NCBI RefSeq assembly: GCF_029029525.1
Contig: NZ_JAKJSC010000002.1
Coordinates: forward strand, 124,001-188,000
From: Labilibaculum sp. DW002
GTDB taxonomy: Bacteria > Bacteroidota > Bacteroidia > Bacteroidales > Marinifilaceae
Length of the DNA stretch: 64,000 bases
Direction: 5' to 3'
Under the pieces are notes generated by a model that did no database searches, was not told the origin of the DNA, and saw only the letters and a list, made by a program, of their open reading frames with translations. Made by a program: the position numbers and the translations under genes. Positions 37,148 through 48,944 of the stretch are shown here, one piece after another (positions within the stretch are counted from its first letter, which is position 1; each line of letters opens with the position of its first letter).

Positions 37148-38992
37148 ATGAGAGCTTTAAGTAAAATTGGAAAAATAACAAGTGTTGTTTTTTTTCTCTT
37201 GGCGTTGATAATAGCTCCATCTTGTTCATCTGATGAAGCCGATTTAGTTGATGAAAAAGATGAGGTAGATGATCCAGTTATTCCTGTAACAGATCCACTT
37301 ACTGCTTTGGTTGTATCAGTTCCATGTGAAGGAAACAGTTGGGTTGTTTCCAATCCAACGGCTACAGAAAAATTAGTTGTAGTAGGCGGAATTAAAAACT
37401 GGACCAATTCAGATGATAAAATACGCACCTTTTTTTATGCAAAAGAAACGGGAGCAATTGAAGTAGGTATTCTTGCAAGATTTGTTGGTGCTACTACGCT
37501 AAAAATAACACTTGGTAGTGAAACAAAACAGGTTGATTTTGAGGCATCAGATAGTAAGGAAAAACACTATGCAGGATCTTTTACGATTGATAAAATAGGT
37601 TATCAGTTTGTAGAGTTAGAGGGAATAAGCAAGGAAGGTAATTCTTTTGGGGATGTTTCGGATATTTTATTAGGAACTTCATCATGGGATACTGATATAA
37701 GTTTCGTGGATAAAGAATGGTTCTATTGGGGACGAAGAGGGCCTTCTGTGCATTTAAATTTCGAAGAACCTGCCAATAAAAATATAACATGGTTTTATAA
37801 CGAATTAACGGTACCCGTAGGAAAAGATCCAATAGGATCCTATTATATGGCAAATGGATTTTCATCTGGTTATTTTGGAATGCAAGTTAATTCGGAAACA
37901 GAAAGACGTATTCTATTCTCGGTTTGGAGCGCATACGATACACAAGACCCAAATCAAATTCCAGATGAGTACACGGTTGAGCCTCTTGGTTATGGCAGTG
38001 GTGTGACTGTTGGAGAATTTGGAGGTGAAGGATCAGGAGCTCAAAGTTATTGGGTTTATGATTGGAAGCCAGGAACGACCTATAAATTTTTACTTAAGGG
38101 AGAATCTAAAGCAGATAATTCTATCGATTATACTGCTTATTTCTATGCACCAGAGGTTGGAGATTGGAAATTGATTGCCAGTTTTAGAAGACCATTCCCG
38201 ACGGGACAACATCTAAGTAGATTGCATTCTTTCTTAGAGAATTTTAATACCTCAATGGGGGATGAAGTCAGACAGGTAAATTATACGAACCAATGGATTT
38301 ATGATACTCAGGGAAGTTGGACAGAGATGACCAAAGCAACTTTTACAACAGATGCCACAGGAAATGATGGCGCACGATTGGATTATGATGGTGGAAAAGA
38401 AGGGGACCATTTTTATCTTAGAAATTGTGGGTTTTTCAGCGATAATGAGACTCCCAATACTTCATTTTCAAGAACAGCTAAAGGGATAACTCCTGATGTT
38501 GATTTTTCAAAATTGGAAGTCCCTTCAATCAACAGTTCAACACAAACTTTGATGGATAGGACAAGTTGGTCGATTGTTGATTATAGTAGTCAGGAAGATC
38601 AAGGTGGCGAGGGAGATACAGGTCGTGCTATAGATGTGCTTGATGGTGACAAGGATACTTATTGGCACTCATGCTGGTCTGGTTCCTGCACGGCAACGGC
38701 TCCGCATAATATCACCATTGATATGGGACAAGTGAATACTGTTGATGGTTTTAGTTTTACACAAAGACAGAATCTATCCAGAACAGTTAAGAAAATAGAA
38801 ATTCAAGTGAGTGATGATAATACAAGTTGGGAGAGTTTGGGAGATTATGTTCTTGAAAAAATAACCAAACATCAATATATTCATTTGAGTGGAACAAAAG
38901 CATTTCGCTATTTCAAGTTTATAGCAAAAGAGTCTCATGATGGAACAAATAATGCAGCCATGGCGGAAATAGCAACCTATATTTTAGAATAA
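37148..38992 (+). CDS. DUF5077-DUF3472-discoidin lipoprotein
   Basis: A 614-residue lipoprotein (IIAPSCSSDEAD lipobox). Residues ~55-180 correspond to DUF5077 (beta-sandwich), ~190-420 to DUF3472 (FYWGRRGPSVHLNF, YYMANGFSSGYFGMQVNSET, RRILFSVWSAYD), and ~470-614 to an F5/8 type C domain with VLDGDKDTYWHSCW. DUF3472 is uncharacterised; its frequent occurrence in PULs suggests a glycan-binding or glycan-active role, but no catalytic residues are established. The gene is a longer paralog of the one at 44153, which lacks the discoidin domain. It is followed by a strong terminator, so it may close a transcript. Confidence 0.82.
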   Translation: MRALSKIGKITSVVFFLLALIIAPSCSSDEADLVDEKDEVDDPVIPVTDPLTALVVSVPCEGNSWVVSNPTATEKLVVVGGIKNWTNSDDKIRTFFYAKETGAIEVGILARFVGATTLKITLGSETKQVDFEASDSKEKHYAGSFTIDKIGYQFVELEGISKEGNSFGDVSDILLGTSSWDTDISFVDKEWFYWGRRGPSVHLNFEEPANKNITWFYNELTVPVGKDPIGSYYMANGFSSGYFGMQVNSETERRILFSVWSAYDTQDPNQIPDEYTVEPLGYGSGVTVGEFGGEGSGAQSYWVYDWKPGTTYKFLLKGESKADNSIDYTAYFYAPEVGDWKLIASFRRPFPTGQHLSRLHSFLENFNTSMGDEVRQVNYTNQWIYDTQGSWTEMTKATFTTDATGNDGARLDYDGGKEGDHFYLRNCGFFSDNETPNTSFSRTAKGITPDVDFSKLEVPSINSSTQTLMDRTSWSIVDYSSQEDQGGEGDTGRAIDVLDGDKDTYWHSCWSGSCTATAPHNITIDMGQVNTVDGFSFTQRQNLSRTVKKIEIQVSDDNTSWESLGDYVLEKITKHQYIHLSGTKAFRYFKFIAKESHDGTNNAAMAEIATYILE

Positions 38993-39007
38993 AAAAATAG
39001 TATTAGT

Positions 39008-39047
39008 AAAAGGCCGTCCAAATTTCAATGCAAGACGGCCTTTTTTT
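39008..39047 (+). terminator. intrinsic terminator after the DUF3472-discoidin gene
   Basis: An 11-bp stem (39008-39018 with 39034-39044) with a GGCCGTC core, ending in a run of seven Ts. Confidence 0.88.
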
Positions 39048-39114
39048 GCGTTCTATTTACTTCCTGTTTTATGGACGCAGTAATTAAGCAATTATTGACT
39101 ATTAAAAAGAAAAA

Positions 39115-40677
39115 ATGAAATCATTCTATCTTATAATTTCTGTTTATTGTTTTCTCCTTTTACTTGTTCTTTTTACTGGATGTTCAAAAGATGATACTCC
39201 TGAGATTGAAGACCCTAAACCGGAAGAAGAAGAAAGCTTCAAATACACTTCAGAAAAGGAATATAATTTAAACGTTGTGTATTTTATACCTACAGATGTA
39301 GAAGAACGAAAAGAGTCACATCGAAGGCTAAGTGAGATTCTGTTGCATGGTCAGGAGTTCTATAAAAATAATATGCAGGGGTATGGTTTTGGAAATAAAA
39401 CGTTCAACATGCTAGTTGATCAGTCTAAAGATCGTGTGAAAATAATTTATTTGAATGGAAAGTATCCTACTTTAAATTACCCATATGAAGGTGGTGGAGC
39501 AAAGGTTATTGAAGAAGTTGATGCATATTTTGCAGCTAATGCCGGTGAAAAAAATAGTGAACATACCCTTATTCTTACCCCAGTCGTAGATCATGATAAT
39601 CCAGATGTGCCTTTTTATGGTTGGGGACGTTATTGTTTCGCATTAGATTATACAGAGATGGATGTTAAGTATTTTGGAAAGAATAGCAAAAGAGGGAATG
39701 ATGCGACCAAGTATATTGGTGGTTTATTGCATGAGTTAGGACACGGACTAAACCTTCCTCATAATAAAGAAAAACTATCGGAAACGGTTATAAAATCAAA
39801 GGGAACAGCATTGATGGGAAGTGGTAATTATACCTATGGGAAGACACCTACGTTTTTGACTGAAGCGAGTTGCGCAATTCTTAATAATTGCCAGGTTATT
39901 AGTGATTATGAGGATGTGTTTTATACGTCAGTTTCTCTTCAGATTAATAATATATCAGCATCTTATAATAATGGTCAGCTTAATATATCAGGTGCCTTTA
40001 CTACGGATGAATCTGTAAATTATGTATGTTTCTACAATGATCCTGCAACCGATAATGCTGATTACGATGCGGTAAGCTGGGCTTCACCTGTAATTGGAGG
40101 TAATACATTTAATATTTCAATGCCAATTGATGAATTGCATCAAAAAGAGAATACGCCTTATGTATTAAGATTGCGTTTTTGCCACGCTAATGGCGAGATT
40201 TCTAAGTTTTCATATTCATATCGTTTAAAAAATGGAGAACCAGTAATTGAGTTTGGTGATAAAGAAAATTATGACCGAGCTAATTGGCAGGTCATCGACT
40301 TTAGTTCTGAGGAAAACAATGAAGTTGCGAGCAACGTTTTGGATGGAGATGCAAATACTTTTTGGCATTCCAGATGGTCTCAAAATGCCACCACCTTTCC
40401 GCATTATTTAGTTATTGATATGAATAAAGTATTGGATGTGAAAGGCTTTTCTTTTCTACAAAGAGATGGTATGCGTAAGGTTAAGGATATTGAGATATTG
40501 GTGAGTACAGATAATACACAATGGGAAAGTTTAGGTGATTTTCAATTGAAGGATGTCAATACCCTTCATCATATAAACCTGGTGGAGAAGAAAAGTTTTC
40601 GTTATTTTAAGTTTATTGCAAATTCAGCTTTTGATGGCCAGCAATATGCGGCTATGGCTGAGATTAAGTGTTTTTAA
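39115..40677 (+). CDS. metzincin-like zinc protease with discoidin domain
   Basis: A 520-residue lipoprotein (LFTGCSKDD lipobox). The zinc motif HELGHGLNLPH is at H206-H216; H206, H210 and H216 would bind zinc and E207 act as base, a metzincin-type layout, although Asn replaces the usual Gly of HExxHxxGxxH. A central beta domain (~285-375) and a C-terminal F5/8 type C domain (~395-520; NVLDGDANTFWHSRW) follow. A protease inside a PUL suggests a glycoprotein-type or protein-linked substrate. I do not recognise a MEROPS family with certainty. It sits between two DUF3472/GH2 transcription blocks. Confidence 0.7.
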   Translation: MKSFYLIISVYCFLLLLVLFTGCSKDDTPEIEDPKPEEEESFKYTSEKEYNLNVVYFIPTDVEERKESHRRLSEILLHGQEFYKNNMQGYGFGNKTFNMLVDQSKDRVKIIYLNGKYPTLNYPYEGGGAKVIEEVDAYFAANAGEKNSEHTLILTPVVDHDNPDVPFYGWGRYCFALDYTEMDVKYFGKNSKRGNDATKYIGGLLHELGHGLNLPHNKEKLSETVIKSKGTALMGSGNYTYGKTPTFLTEASCAILNNCQVISDYEDVFYTSVSLQINNISASYNNGQLNISGAFTTDESVNYVCFYNDPATDNADYDAVSWASPVIGGNTFNISMPIDELHQKENTPYVLRLRFCHANGEISKFSYSYRLKNGEPVIEFGDKENYDRANWQVIDFSSEENNEVASNVLDGDANTFWHSRWSQNATTFPHYLVIDMNKVLDVKGFSFLQRDGMRKVKDIEILVSTDNTQWESLGDFQLKDVNTLHHINLVEKKSFRYFKFIANSAFDGQQYAAMAEIKCF

Positions 40678-40805
40678 TTATTCGAGAGGTTTAAGGAGAT
40701 AGTGTAAATGTGTTAAGTATTCAGTTCATATGTAATAGCTTGTATGATTTCTCCTTTTGATTATTTTTATATTAATTCAACTTTTGTTTGCTTCTGAAAC
40801 ATTGA

Positions 40806-44003
<3,198 letters not shown>

Positions 44004-44071
44004 ATCATACAATTTTTGATGAAAAGCACTAGCGTTCGAGTGGCTAAAGTGTTGATAGATAGTTGCATATG

Positions 44072-44132
44072 AAAAATTCGACTTTCTAGCTGAATATGTC
44101 CACTTCTTTAATTAGAATATTTATCATTTTTG
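44072..44132 (+). promoter_or_regulatory. second candidate HTCS operator and promoter
   Basis: A degenerate 13-bp element is repeated with a 21-bp period (44072-44084 and 44093-44105, 9/13 identical); the second half contains ATGTCCACTT, the same as at 31174-31183. CATTTTTG at 44125-44132 starts 32 bp after the start of the second repeat, identical to the spacing in front of the first PUL gene. It would start a transcript about 15 nt before the downstream gene. Confidence 0.55.
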
Positions 44133-44152
44133 AGATTATAAAAATAAGATAA

Positions 44153-45469
44153 ATGAGAATAACTAGAAATTCAATATTGTACTCTCTTTTGATGCTTTGT
44201 TTTTTATCCGCTTGTTCGACAAGTACAAAAAAGGAAGCCTCAAAGACAATCGATAAATTAGAAATAGAAGTACCTCTTTGTGGGAATGCTTGGCTTGTTA
44301 ATGACATTTCTTTGAACAAGGAAATGATTTCAGACTCTGGACTTACCAATTGGTCTAAAAAGTCGAATTTAATTCGAACTTATGTCAGAGTAAATGGTGC
44401 TGGAAAGTTAAGTCTAGGGATAAAGGCCAAAATTACTCACGGTTTATCAAAAGTGAATGTGAAAATTGGCAATACAAATAAAGAAGTAACAATAAAGGAT
44501 ACGATATCAACACTAATTCCTGTTGGCGAATTTGATATTGTTGAAAGTGGATATGTGCAGATTGATTTGCAAGGGATTTCTAAAACAGATGAATTTTTTG
44601 GAGAAGTATCTCATCTTGTAATAGGTGGAGAAGCAACATCAGAAGGTACTGATTTTGTAAAAGATGATTTTTATTGGGGTAGACGTGGACCATCTGTTCA
44701 TTTGGGATATCAGGTTCCTGAAAATACAGGGGATGTTGAATGGTTTTACAATGAAATTACTGTGCCTAAAGGAGAAGACATTATAGGTTCTTATTTTATG
44801 GCGAATGGATTTGGAGAAGGCTACTTTGGTATTCAGGTGAATTCGGAAAGTGAGAGAAGGATTTTATTCTCTGTTTGGAGTTCATACGTAACCGATGATC
44901 CAAATACTATTCCAGAAGATGAAAAGATTATTTTATTGAAAAAAGGTGAAAATGTAACCACTGGAGAGTTTGGGAATGAAGGATCTGGAGGCCAGAGCTA
45001 TAAAGTGTTTAATTGGAAATCGGATCAGACTTATCGATTTTTATTAAAAGGTCGTCCTTCGGTTAATAATTCTACGGATTATACAGCTTATTTCTTTACT
45101 CCTGAAAAAGGGGAATGGGAATTAATCGCTAGCTTTAGAAGACCGAAGACATCGACATATCTTACTCGACCTCATTCATTTCTGGAGAATTTCATAACCG
45201 AAATGGGGCCAGTTAGTCGTAAAGCTAACTATTCAAATCAATGGGTTTTGAATACAGAAAAAGAATGGATTGAATTACACGAGGCTAAGTTTACTGCTGA
45301 TGCAACAGCACGAAAAGATGCTCGTTTGGATTATGCTGGAGGAGTAGAAGATGGAACGTTTTATTTGAAAAACTGTGGTTTCTTTAACGAAAGGGTTCCT
45401 TTTGATACATATCATACAAGAGAAAAAACTGGAGAGGAACCAATAATTGATTTTGATAGCTTACCGTAA
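44153..45469 (+). CDS. DUF5077-DUF3472 lipoprotein (short paralog)
   Basis: A 438-residue lipoprotein (LLMLCFLSACSTS lipobox) with DUF5077 (~40-165) and DUF3472 (~170-425) in the same order as the 37148 gene: FYWGRRGPSVHLGY, YFMANGFGEGYFGIQVNSES, RRILFSVWSSYV, and a final YLKNCGFFNE block. It lacks the C-terminal discoidin domain of the longer paralog. It has its own operator/promoter and is followed by the GH109 gene, so the pair may be a second transcript of the PUL. The function of DUF3472 is not established. Confidence 0.82.
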   Translation: MRITRNSILYSLLMLCFLSACSTSTKKEASKTIDKLEIEVPLCGNAWLVNDISLNKEMISDSGLTNWSKKSNLIRTYVRVNGAGKLSLGIKAKITHGLSKVNVKIGNTNKEVTIKDTISTLIPVGEFDIVESGYVQIDLQGISKTDEFFGEVSHLVIGGEATSEGTDFVKDDFYWGRRGPSVHLGYQVPENTGDVEWFYNEITVPKGEDIIGSYFMANGFGEGYFGIQVNSESERRILFSVWSSYVTDDPNTIPEDEKIILLKKGENVTTGEFGNEGSGGQSYKVFNWKSDQTYRFLLKGRPSVNNSTDYTAYFFTPEKGEWELIASFRRPKTSTYLTRPHSFLENFITEMGPVSRKANYSNQWVLNTEKEWIELHEAKFTADATARKDARLDYAGGVEDGTFYLKNCGFFNERVPFDTYHTREKTGEEPIIDFDSLP

Positions 45470-45533
45470 AAAAAGAGTAATGCTTGATTGATGAAATGAA
45501 TTGAATAAAAAGACAAATCAAAAAATAGATATT

Positions 45534-47018
45534 ATGGCACAAAACAGGAGGTCATTTCTTGGGAACTTGGCATTAGGAGCGGGAGTTCTAGCAGCTGCAC
45601 CTTTAGCTGCATGCAGTGGAGAAAAGGATGTAAGCAAATTATCACATATTAAGGAATCAGCAGGAAAGAATCCTAAAATGAATTTTAATATGTGTGGTTA
45701 CGCTGCACCTAAATTGGATACAGTTCGTGTAGGATTCGTAGGAATTGGTGATCGTGGTTCAGGAGCAGTAAAAAGAATGACTTATATCGAAGGTGTCGAA
45801 ATAACAGCTCTTTGTGATATTAGGCAAGCTGCTGTTGATGGTGGGCAAAAAATTCTATCAGATGCAGGTTTACCAAAAGCCAAAGAATTTGTTGGAGGTG
45901 ATTTAGGATTCAAGGAATTGTGTGAAAGTGGTTTGGTTGATCTTGTTTATATAGCTACACCATGGGAATGGCACGTGCCTGTGGCTATCGCTGCAATGGA
46001 AGCTGACAGTCATGCGGCTGTTGAAGTTTCTACTGCTAAAACAATGGACGAATGCTGGCAAATGGTTGAAACATCAGAGCGTACCAAAAAGCATTGTGTT
46101 ATTTTAGAAAATTGTTGCTATGATTTCTTTGAAATGTTGACTTTAAATATGTCTCGTCAAGGTGTGTTTGGAGATTTAGTACATGGTGAAGGAGCTTACA
46201 TTCACGATTTGGATTATTGGCATTTCAATAAGCCAAAAGACGATAAAATGACAGATGGCGCTTACACCAAAATGTGGAGGATGCATGAAAACAAGCGCAA
46301 GGCAAATGTATATCCGACTCATGGATTGGGACCAATTTGTCAAGCTATGAATATCAATCGTGGAGATAAGATGGATTATTTGACGTCTATGATGTCTGAT
46401 GATTTTACCTTGAAACATCGAATTGCTGAAAAAGCGAAAGAGGATCCATTTTTCGAGCAGTTTGTTGGATGGGAAATGCGCGGGAACATGGATTTACAAA
46501 TGATTCGTACCAATAAAGGTCGTACCATCATGATTCAGCATGACATTAGCTCACCGCGTCCTTATTCTCGTATTCACATGTTGAGTGGAACCAAATGTTT
46601 TGCTCAAAAATGGCCTAAGCAACACATTGCTTTCGGACATAATTTGGTTGACGATGCAAAGATGAAAGAATTGGAAGATAAATATACGCCTGAAATGATC
46701 CGAAGAGTAGGTGAAATGGCCAAACAAGTTGGTGGTCATGGTGGCATGGATTTTGTCATGGATTGGCGATTAATTGATTGCTTGCGAAATGGCTTACCAA
46801 TGGATATGGATGTTTACGATGCAGCATCTTGGAGCTGTATAACTCCATTAAGTGAATGGTCTATTGCAAACAAATCAAATTCTATTGAAATTCCTGATTT
46901 TACAAGAGGTGCATGGAAAACGAACGCGCCAGTTGATTTAACAATGAAGGGTGCAGGAACTACAGAAGTTCGAAACCTGATAAAAGCAAACTCTAAAGGA
47001 CAATTAAACGTTCATTAA
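45534..47018 (+). CDS. GH109-family glycosidase (NAD-dependent alpha-N-acetylgalactosaminidase-like)
   Basis: A ~494-residue protein with a twin-arginine signal (RRSFLGNLAL) followed by an Ala-rich stretch and PLAACSG. The NAD-binding RVGFVGIGDRGSGAV is near residue 65, and the signatures CEVS-like VEVSTAKTMDECW, ENCCYDFFEMLTL and GGHGGMDFVMDWR match GH109 enzymes, which remove terminal alpha-GalNAc through an NAD-dependent redox mechanism. The ATG at 45534 is preferred to an in-frame TTG at 45501 because it sits just before the Tat motif. It is the last gene of the PUL before a strong terminator. Experimentally, GH109 members cleave A-antigen-type GalNAc; activity on this organism's natural substrate is inferred. 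Confidence 0.9.
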   Translation: MAQNRRSFLGNLALGAGVLAAAPLAACSGEKDVSKLSHIKESAGKNPKMNFNMCGYAAPKLDTVRVGFVGIGDRGSGAVKRMTYIEGVEITALCDIRQAAVDGGQKILSDAGLPKAKEFVGGDLGFKELCESGLVDLVYIATPWEWHVPVAIAAMEADSHAAVEVSTAKTMDECWQMVETSERTKKHCVILENCCYDFFEMLTLNMSRQGVFGDLVHGEGAYIHDLDYWHFNKPKDDKMTDGAYTKMWRMHENKRKANVYPTHGLGPICQAMNINRGDKMDYLTSMMSDDFTLKHRIAEKAKEDPFFEQFVGWEMRGNMDLQMIRTNKGRTIMIQHDISSPRPYSRIHMLSGTKCFAQKWPKQHIAFGHNLVDDAKMKELEDKYTPEMIRRVGEMAKQVGGHGGMDFVMDWRLIDCLRNGLPMDMDVYDAASWSCITPLSEWSIANKSNSIEIPDFTRGAWKTNAPVDLTMKGAGTTEVRNLIKANSKGQLNVH

Positions 47019-47041
47019 AATCAGATCACATAGTTAGTTTA

Positions 47042-47098
47042 AACAATAGTGAAGAATATGGTCTTTATTGACTTTTAAACTTCACTATTGTTGTTTTT
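47042..47098 (+). terminator. terminator at the end of the PUL
   Basis: A perfect 13-bp stem (47042-47054 with 47080-47092) followed by GTTTTT. It lies between the GH109 gene and galE. Confidence 0.8.
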
Positions 47099-47121
47099 AC
47101 CAAATACCTAACTTAATTTTG
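47091..47121 (+). promoter_or_regulatory. promoter of galE
   Basis: TTG at 47091-47093, a 20-bp spacer and TAATTTTG at 47114-47121 (exact TAnnTTTG), about 30 bp upstream of galE. galE is therefore a separate transcript from the PUL. Confidence 0.6.
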
Positions 47122-47151
47122 CTATTGAATAATAAGATTAAATTTTAATAA

Positions 47152-48177
47152 ATGAGTAAACAAATTCTTGTTACCGGTGGTACTGGTTTTATTGGATCGC
47201 ATACAGTTGTTGAATTACAAAACAATGGTTACGATGTGGTTATTGTAGATAATCTTTCAAATTCGAAGATTGAAGTCCTTGACCAGATTAAAGAAATTAC
47301 TGGTATACTTCCGAAGTTTGAGCAGTTTGACTTAACTGATTCTCAAAAAGTGAATGCTTTCTTTCAGAAATATTCAAACTTAGAAGCTATTATTCATTTT
47401 GCTGCATCGAAAGCTGTTGGTGAATCAGTAGAAAAACCATTAATGTATTACAACAATAATCTTAATACATTAATGAATATCATGTCGTGCATGATAGAGT
47501 ATAAGGTTCCTAATTTGGTATTCTCATCATCTTGTACCGTTTATGGTCAGCCGGATAAATTGCCTGTAACAGAGCAAACGCCTCGTAAAGAAGCGGAATC
47601 GCCATACGGAAATACCAAGAGTATCTGTGAAGATATTATTCGCGATACCCTGAATGCTTACCCTGAATTAAAGGGAATTGCCTTAAGATATTTCAATCCA
47701 ATTGGAGCACACGCAACAGCTAAAATAGGTGAATTGCCATTGGGTGTTCCGAATAACCTAATACCTTTCCTAACGCAAACAGTAGCAGGAATTCGCCCGG
47801 AGTTAAGTGTATTTGGAGACGATTATAATACGCCTGATGGATCTGCTATTCGTGATTACATTCACGTCGTTGATTTGGCTAAAGCTCATGTTGTAGCAAT
47901 CGAGCGTTTGTTAAATGATAAGAATAAAGCAAACTGTGAATATTTCAATGTAGGAACAGGTAATGGTGTTTCTGTTTTAGAAATCATCGAATCATTCCAA
48001 AGAGCAACAGGAGAGAAAGTTCCTCATAAAATCGTTGCTCGCCGCGCAGGTGATATTGAGCAAATTTATGCAGACACAACTTTCGCTAATGAAGAGTTAG
48101 GTTGGAAAGCAGAAAGTACTTTAGATGAAACTTTACTTTCTGCCTGGAAATGGCAAGAAAATATTGGTGGCATGTAA
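47152..48177 (+). CDS. galE: UDP-glucose 4-epimerase
   Basis: A 341-residue short-chain dehydrogenase/reductase-fold enzyme that interconverts UDP-glucose and UDP-galactose (possibly also the N-acetyl forms) in the Leloir pathway. The NAD motif TGGTGFIGSH is at residues 8-17, the catalytic Ser-Ser in VFSSSCTVYG near 124, and the YGNTK pair (Tyr and Lys) near 150. RYFNPIGAH and YIHVVDLAKAHV complete the signature. Its proximity to a PUL with beta-galactosidase and GalNAc-ase fits disposal of galactose-type sugars, but the enzyme is also a housekeeping source of UDP-galactose. Confidence 0.95.
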   Translation: MSKQILVTGGTGFIGSHTVVELQNNGYDVVIVDNLSNSKIEVLDQIKEITGILPKFEQFDLTDSQKVNAFFQKYSNLEAIIHFAASKAVGESVEKPLMYYNNNLNTLMNIMSCMIEYKVPNLVFSSSCTVYGQPDKLPVTEQTPRKEAESPYGNTKSICEDIIRDTLNAYPELKGIALRYFNPIGAHATAKIGELPLGVPNNLIPFLTQTVAGIRPELSVFGDDYNTPDGSAIRDYIHVVDLAKAHVVAIERLLNDKNKANCEYFNVGTGNGVSVLEIIESFQRATGEKVPHKIVARRAGDIEQIYADTTFANEELGWKAESTLDETLLSAWKWQENIGGM

Positions 48178-48197
48178 ATTAAAATATTAACTCAATT

Positions 48198-48230
48198 AAG
48201 GGCTGTCCAAATATAATGGATAGCCCTTTC
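48198..48230 (+). terminator. terminator between galE and the response regulator
   Basis: An 11-bp stem (48198-48208 with 48218-48228) with one G-U pair on the plus strand and a T-rich tail. It primarily fits galE, though the convergent gene also ends here. Confidence 0.75.
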
Positions 48231-48944
48231 TTATTGCTGATTTTTAACGATAAACAAATATCCTTTTCCCCTTAGAGTCTGAATTTCCACATTAGAATCT
48301 TCTTTAAAATAGTTTCTAAGTTTTTTGATGTAAACATCTAGGTTTCGAGAGTTGAAAAAGGAATCATCGCCCCAAATTTTTAATAAAATTTCTTTGCGCT
48401 GGGAAATATGGTTGCCATTGCCTACTAAAAAGTGCAATAAATCACCTTCTCTGCTCGATAGTTTGATGCTTCCGGAAGGAGCCTTTAATTCGTATTGCTT
48501 TGGGAAATATGCGTATTTCCCAATTTCGATCTGTTCTGAAAAATCGAGATCTGAAATGGACTTCTCTTTAACACTGACCTGAAGCAATTGCAATTGATTT
48601 TGGATACGTGCAATTAATTCTTCAATGCTAAAAGGCTTTCGCATATAATCAGTACCACCAGCCTCAAATCCTTTTACCAAATCGGCTGTTTCAGTTTTTG
48701 CTGTTAAAAAGATAATTGGCAAGCTAGGATATTTGCTTCTTATTTGCTCGCAAAGAGAATAGCCATCTAAATTTGGGAGCATAATGTCAAGTACACACAA
48801 ATCAGGATTAAAACTTTCGAAATGAGGCATAACTAGCCCACCATCTTTTTCCCAAACCACATCAAAATCACGAAGCAATAAAGTATCGTAAACGATTTTA
48901 CCTAAATTGGGTTCATCTTCAATATAAAGTATTTTTGTTTTCAA
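48231..48944 (-). CDS. OmpR/PhoB-family response regulator
   Basis: A 237-residue response regulator. The receiver has YIEDEPNLG at the start and CVLDIMLPNLDG containing the phospho-Asp near residue 53, with LTAKT and KPFSIEEL later; a C-terminal winged-helix domain (~140-235; LSSREGDLLHFL, VDVYIKKLRNYF-like, LRGKGYLF) follows. Its start overlaps the end of the sensor kinase gene by 4 bp, so the pair is translationally coupled. Regulated genes are unknown; the neighbouring outer-membrane protein is a candidate. Confidence 0.92.
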   Translation of the reverse strand: MKTKILYIEDEPNLGKIVYDTLLLRDFDVVWEKDGGLVMPHFESFNPDLCVLDIMLPNLDGYSLCEQIRSKYPSLPIIFLTAKTETADLVKGFEAGGTDYMRKPFSIEELIARIQNQLQLLQVSVKEKSISDLDFSEQIEIGKYAYFPKQYELKAPSGSIKLSSREGDLLHFLVGNGNHISQRKEILLKIWGDDSFFNSRNLDVYIKKLRNYFKEDSNVEIQTLRGKGYLFIVKNQQ

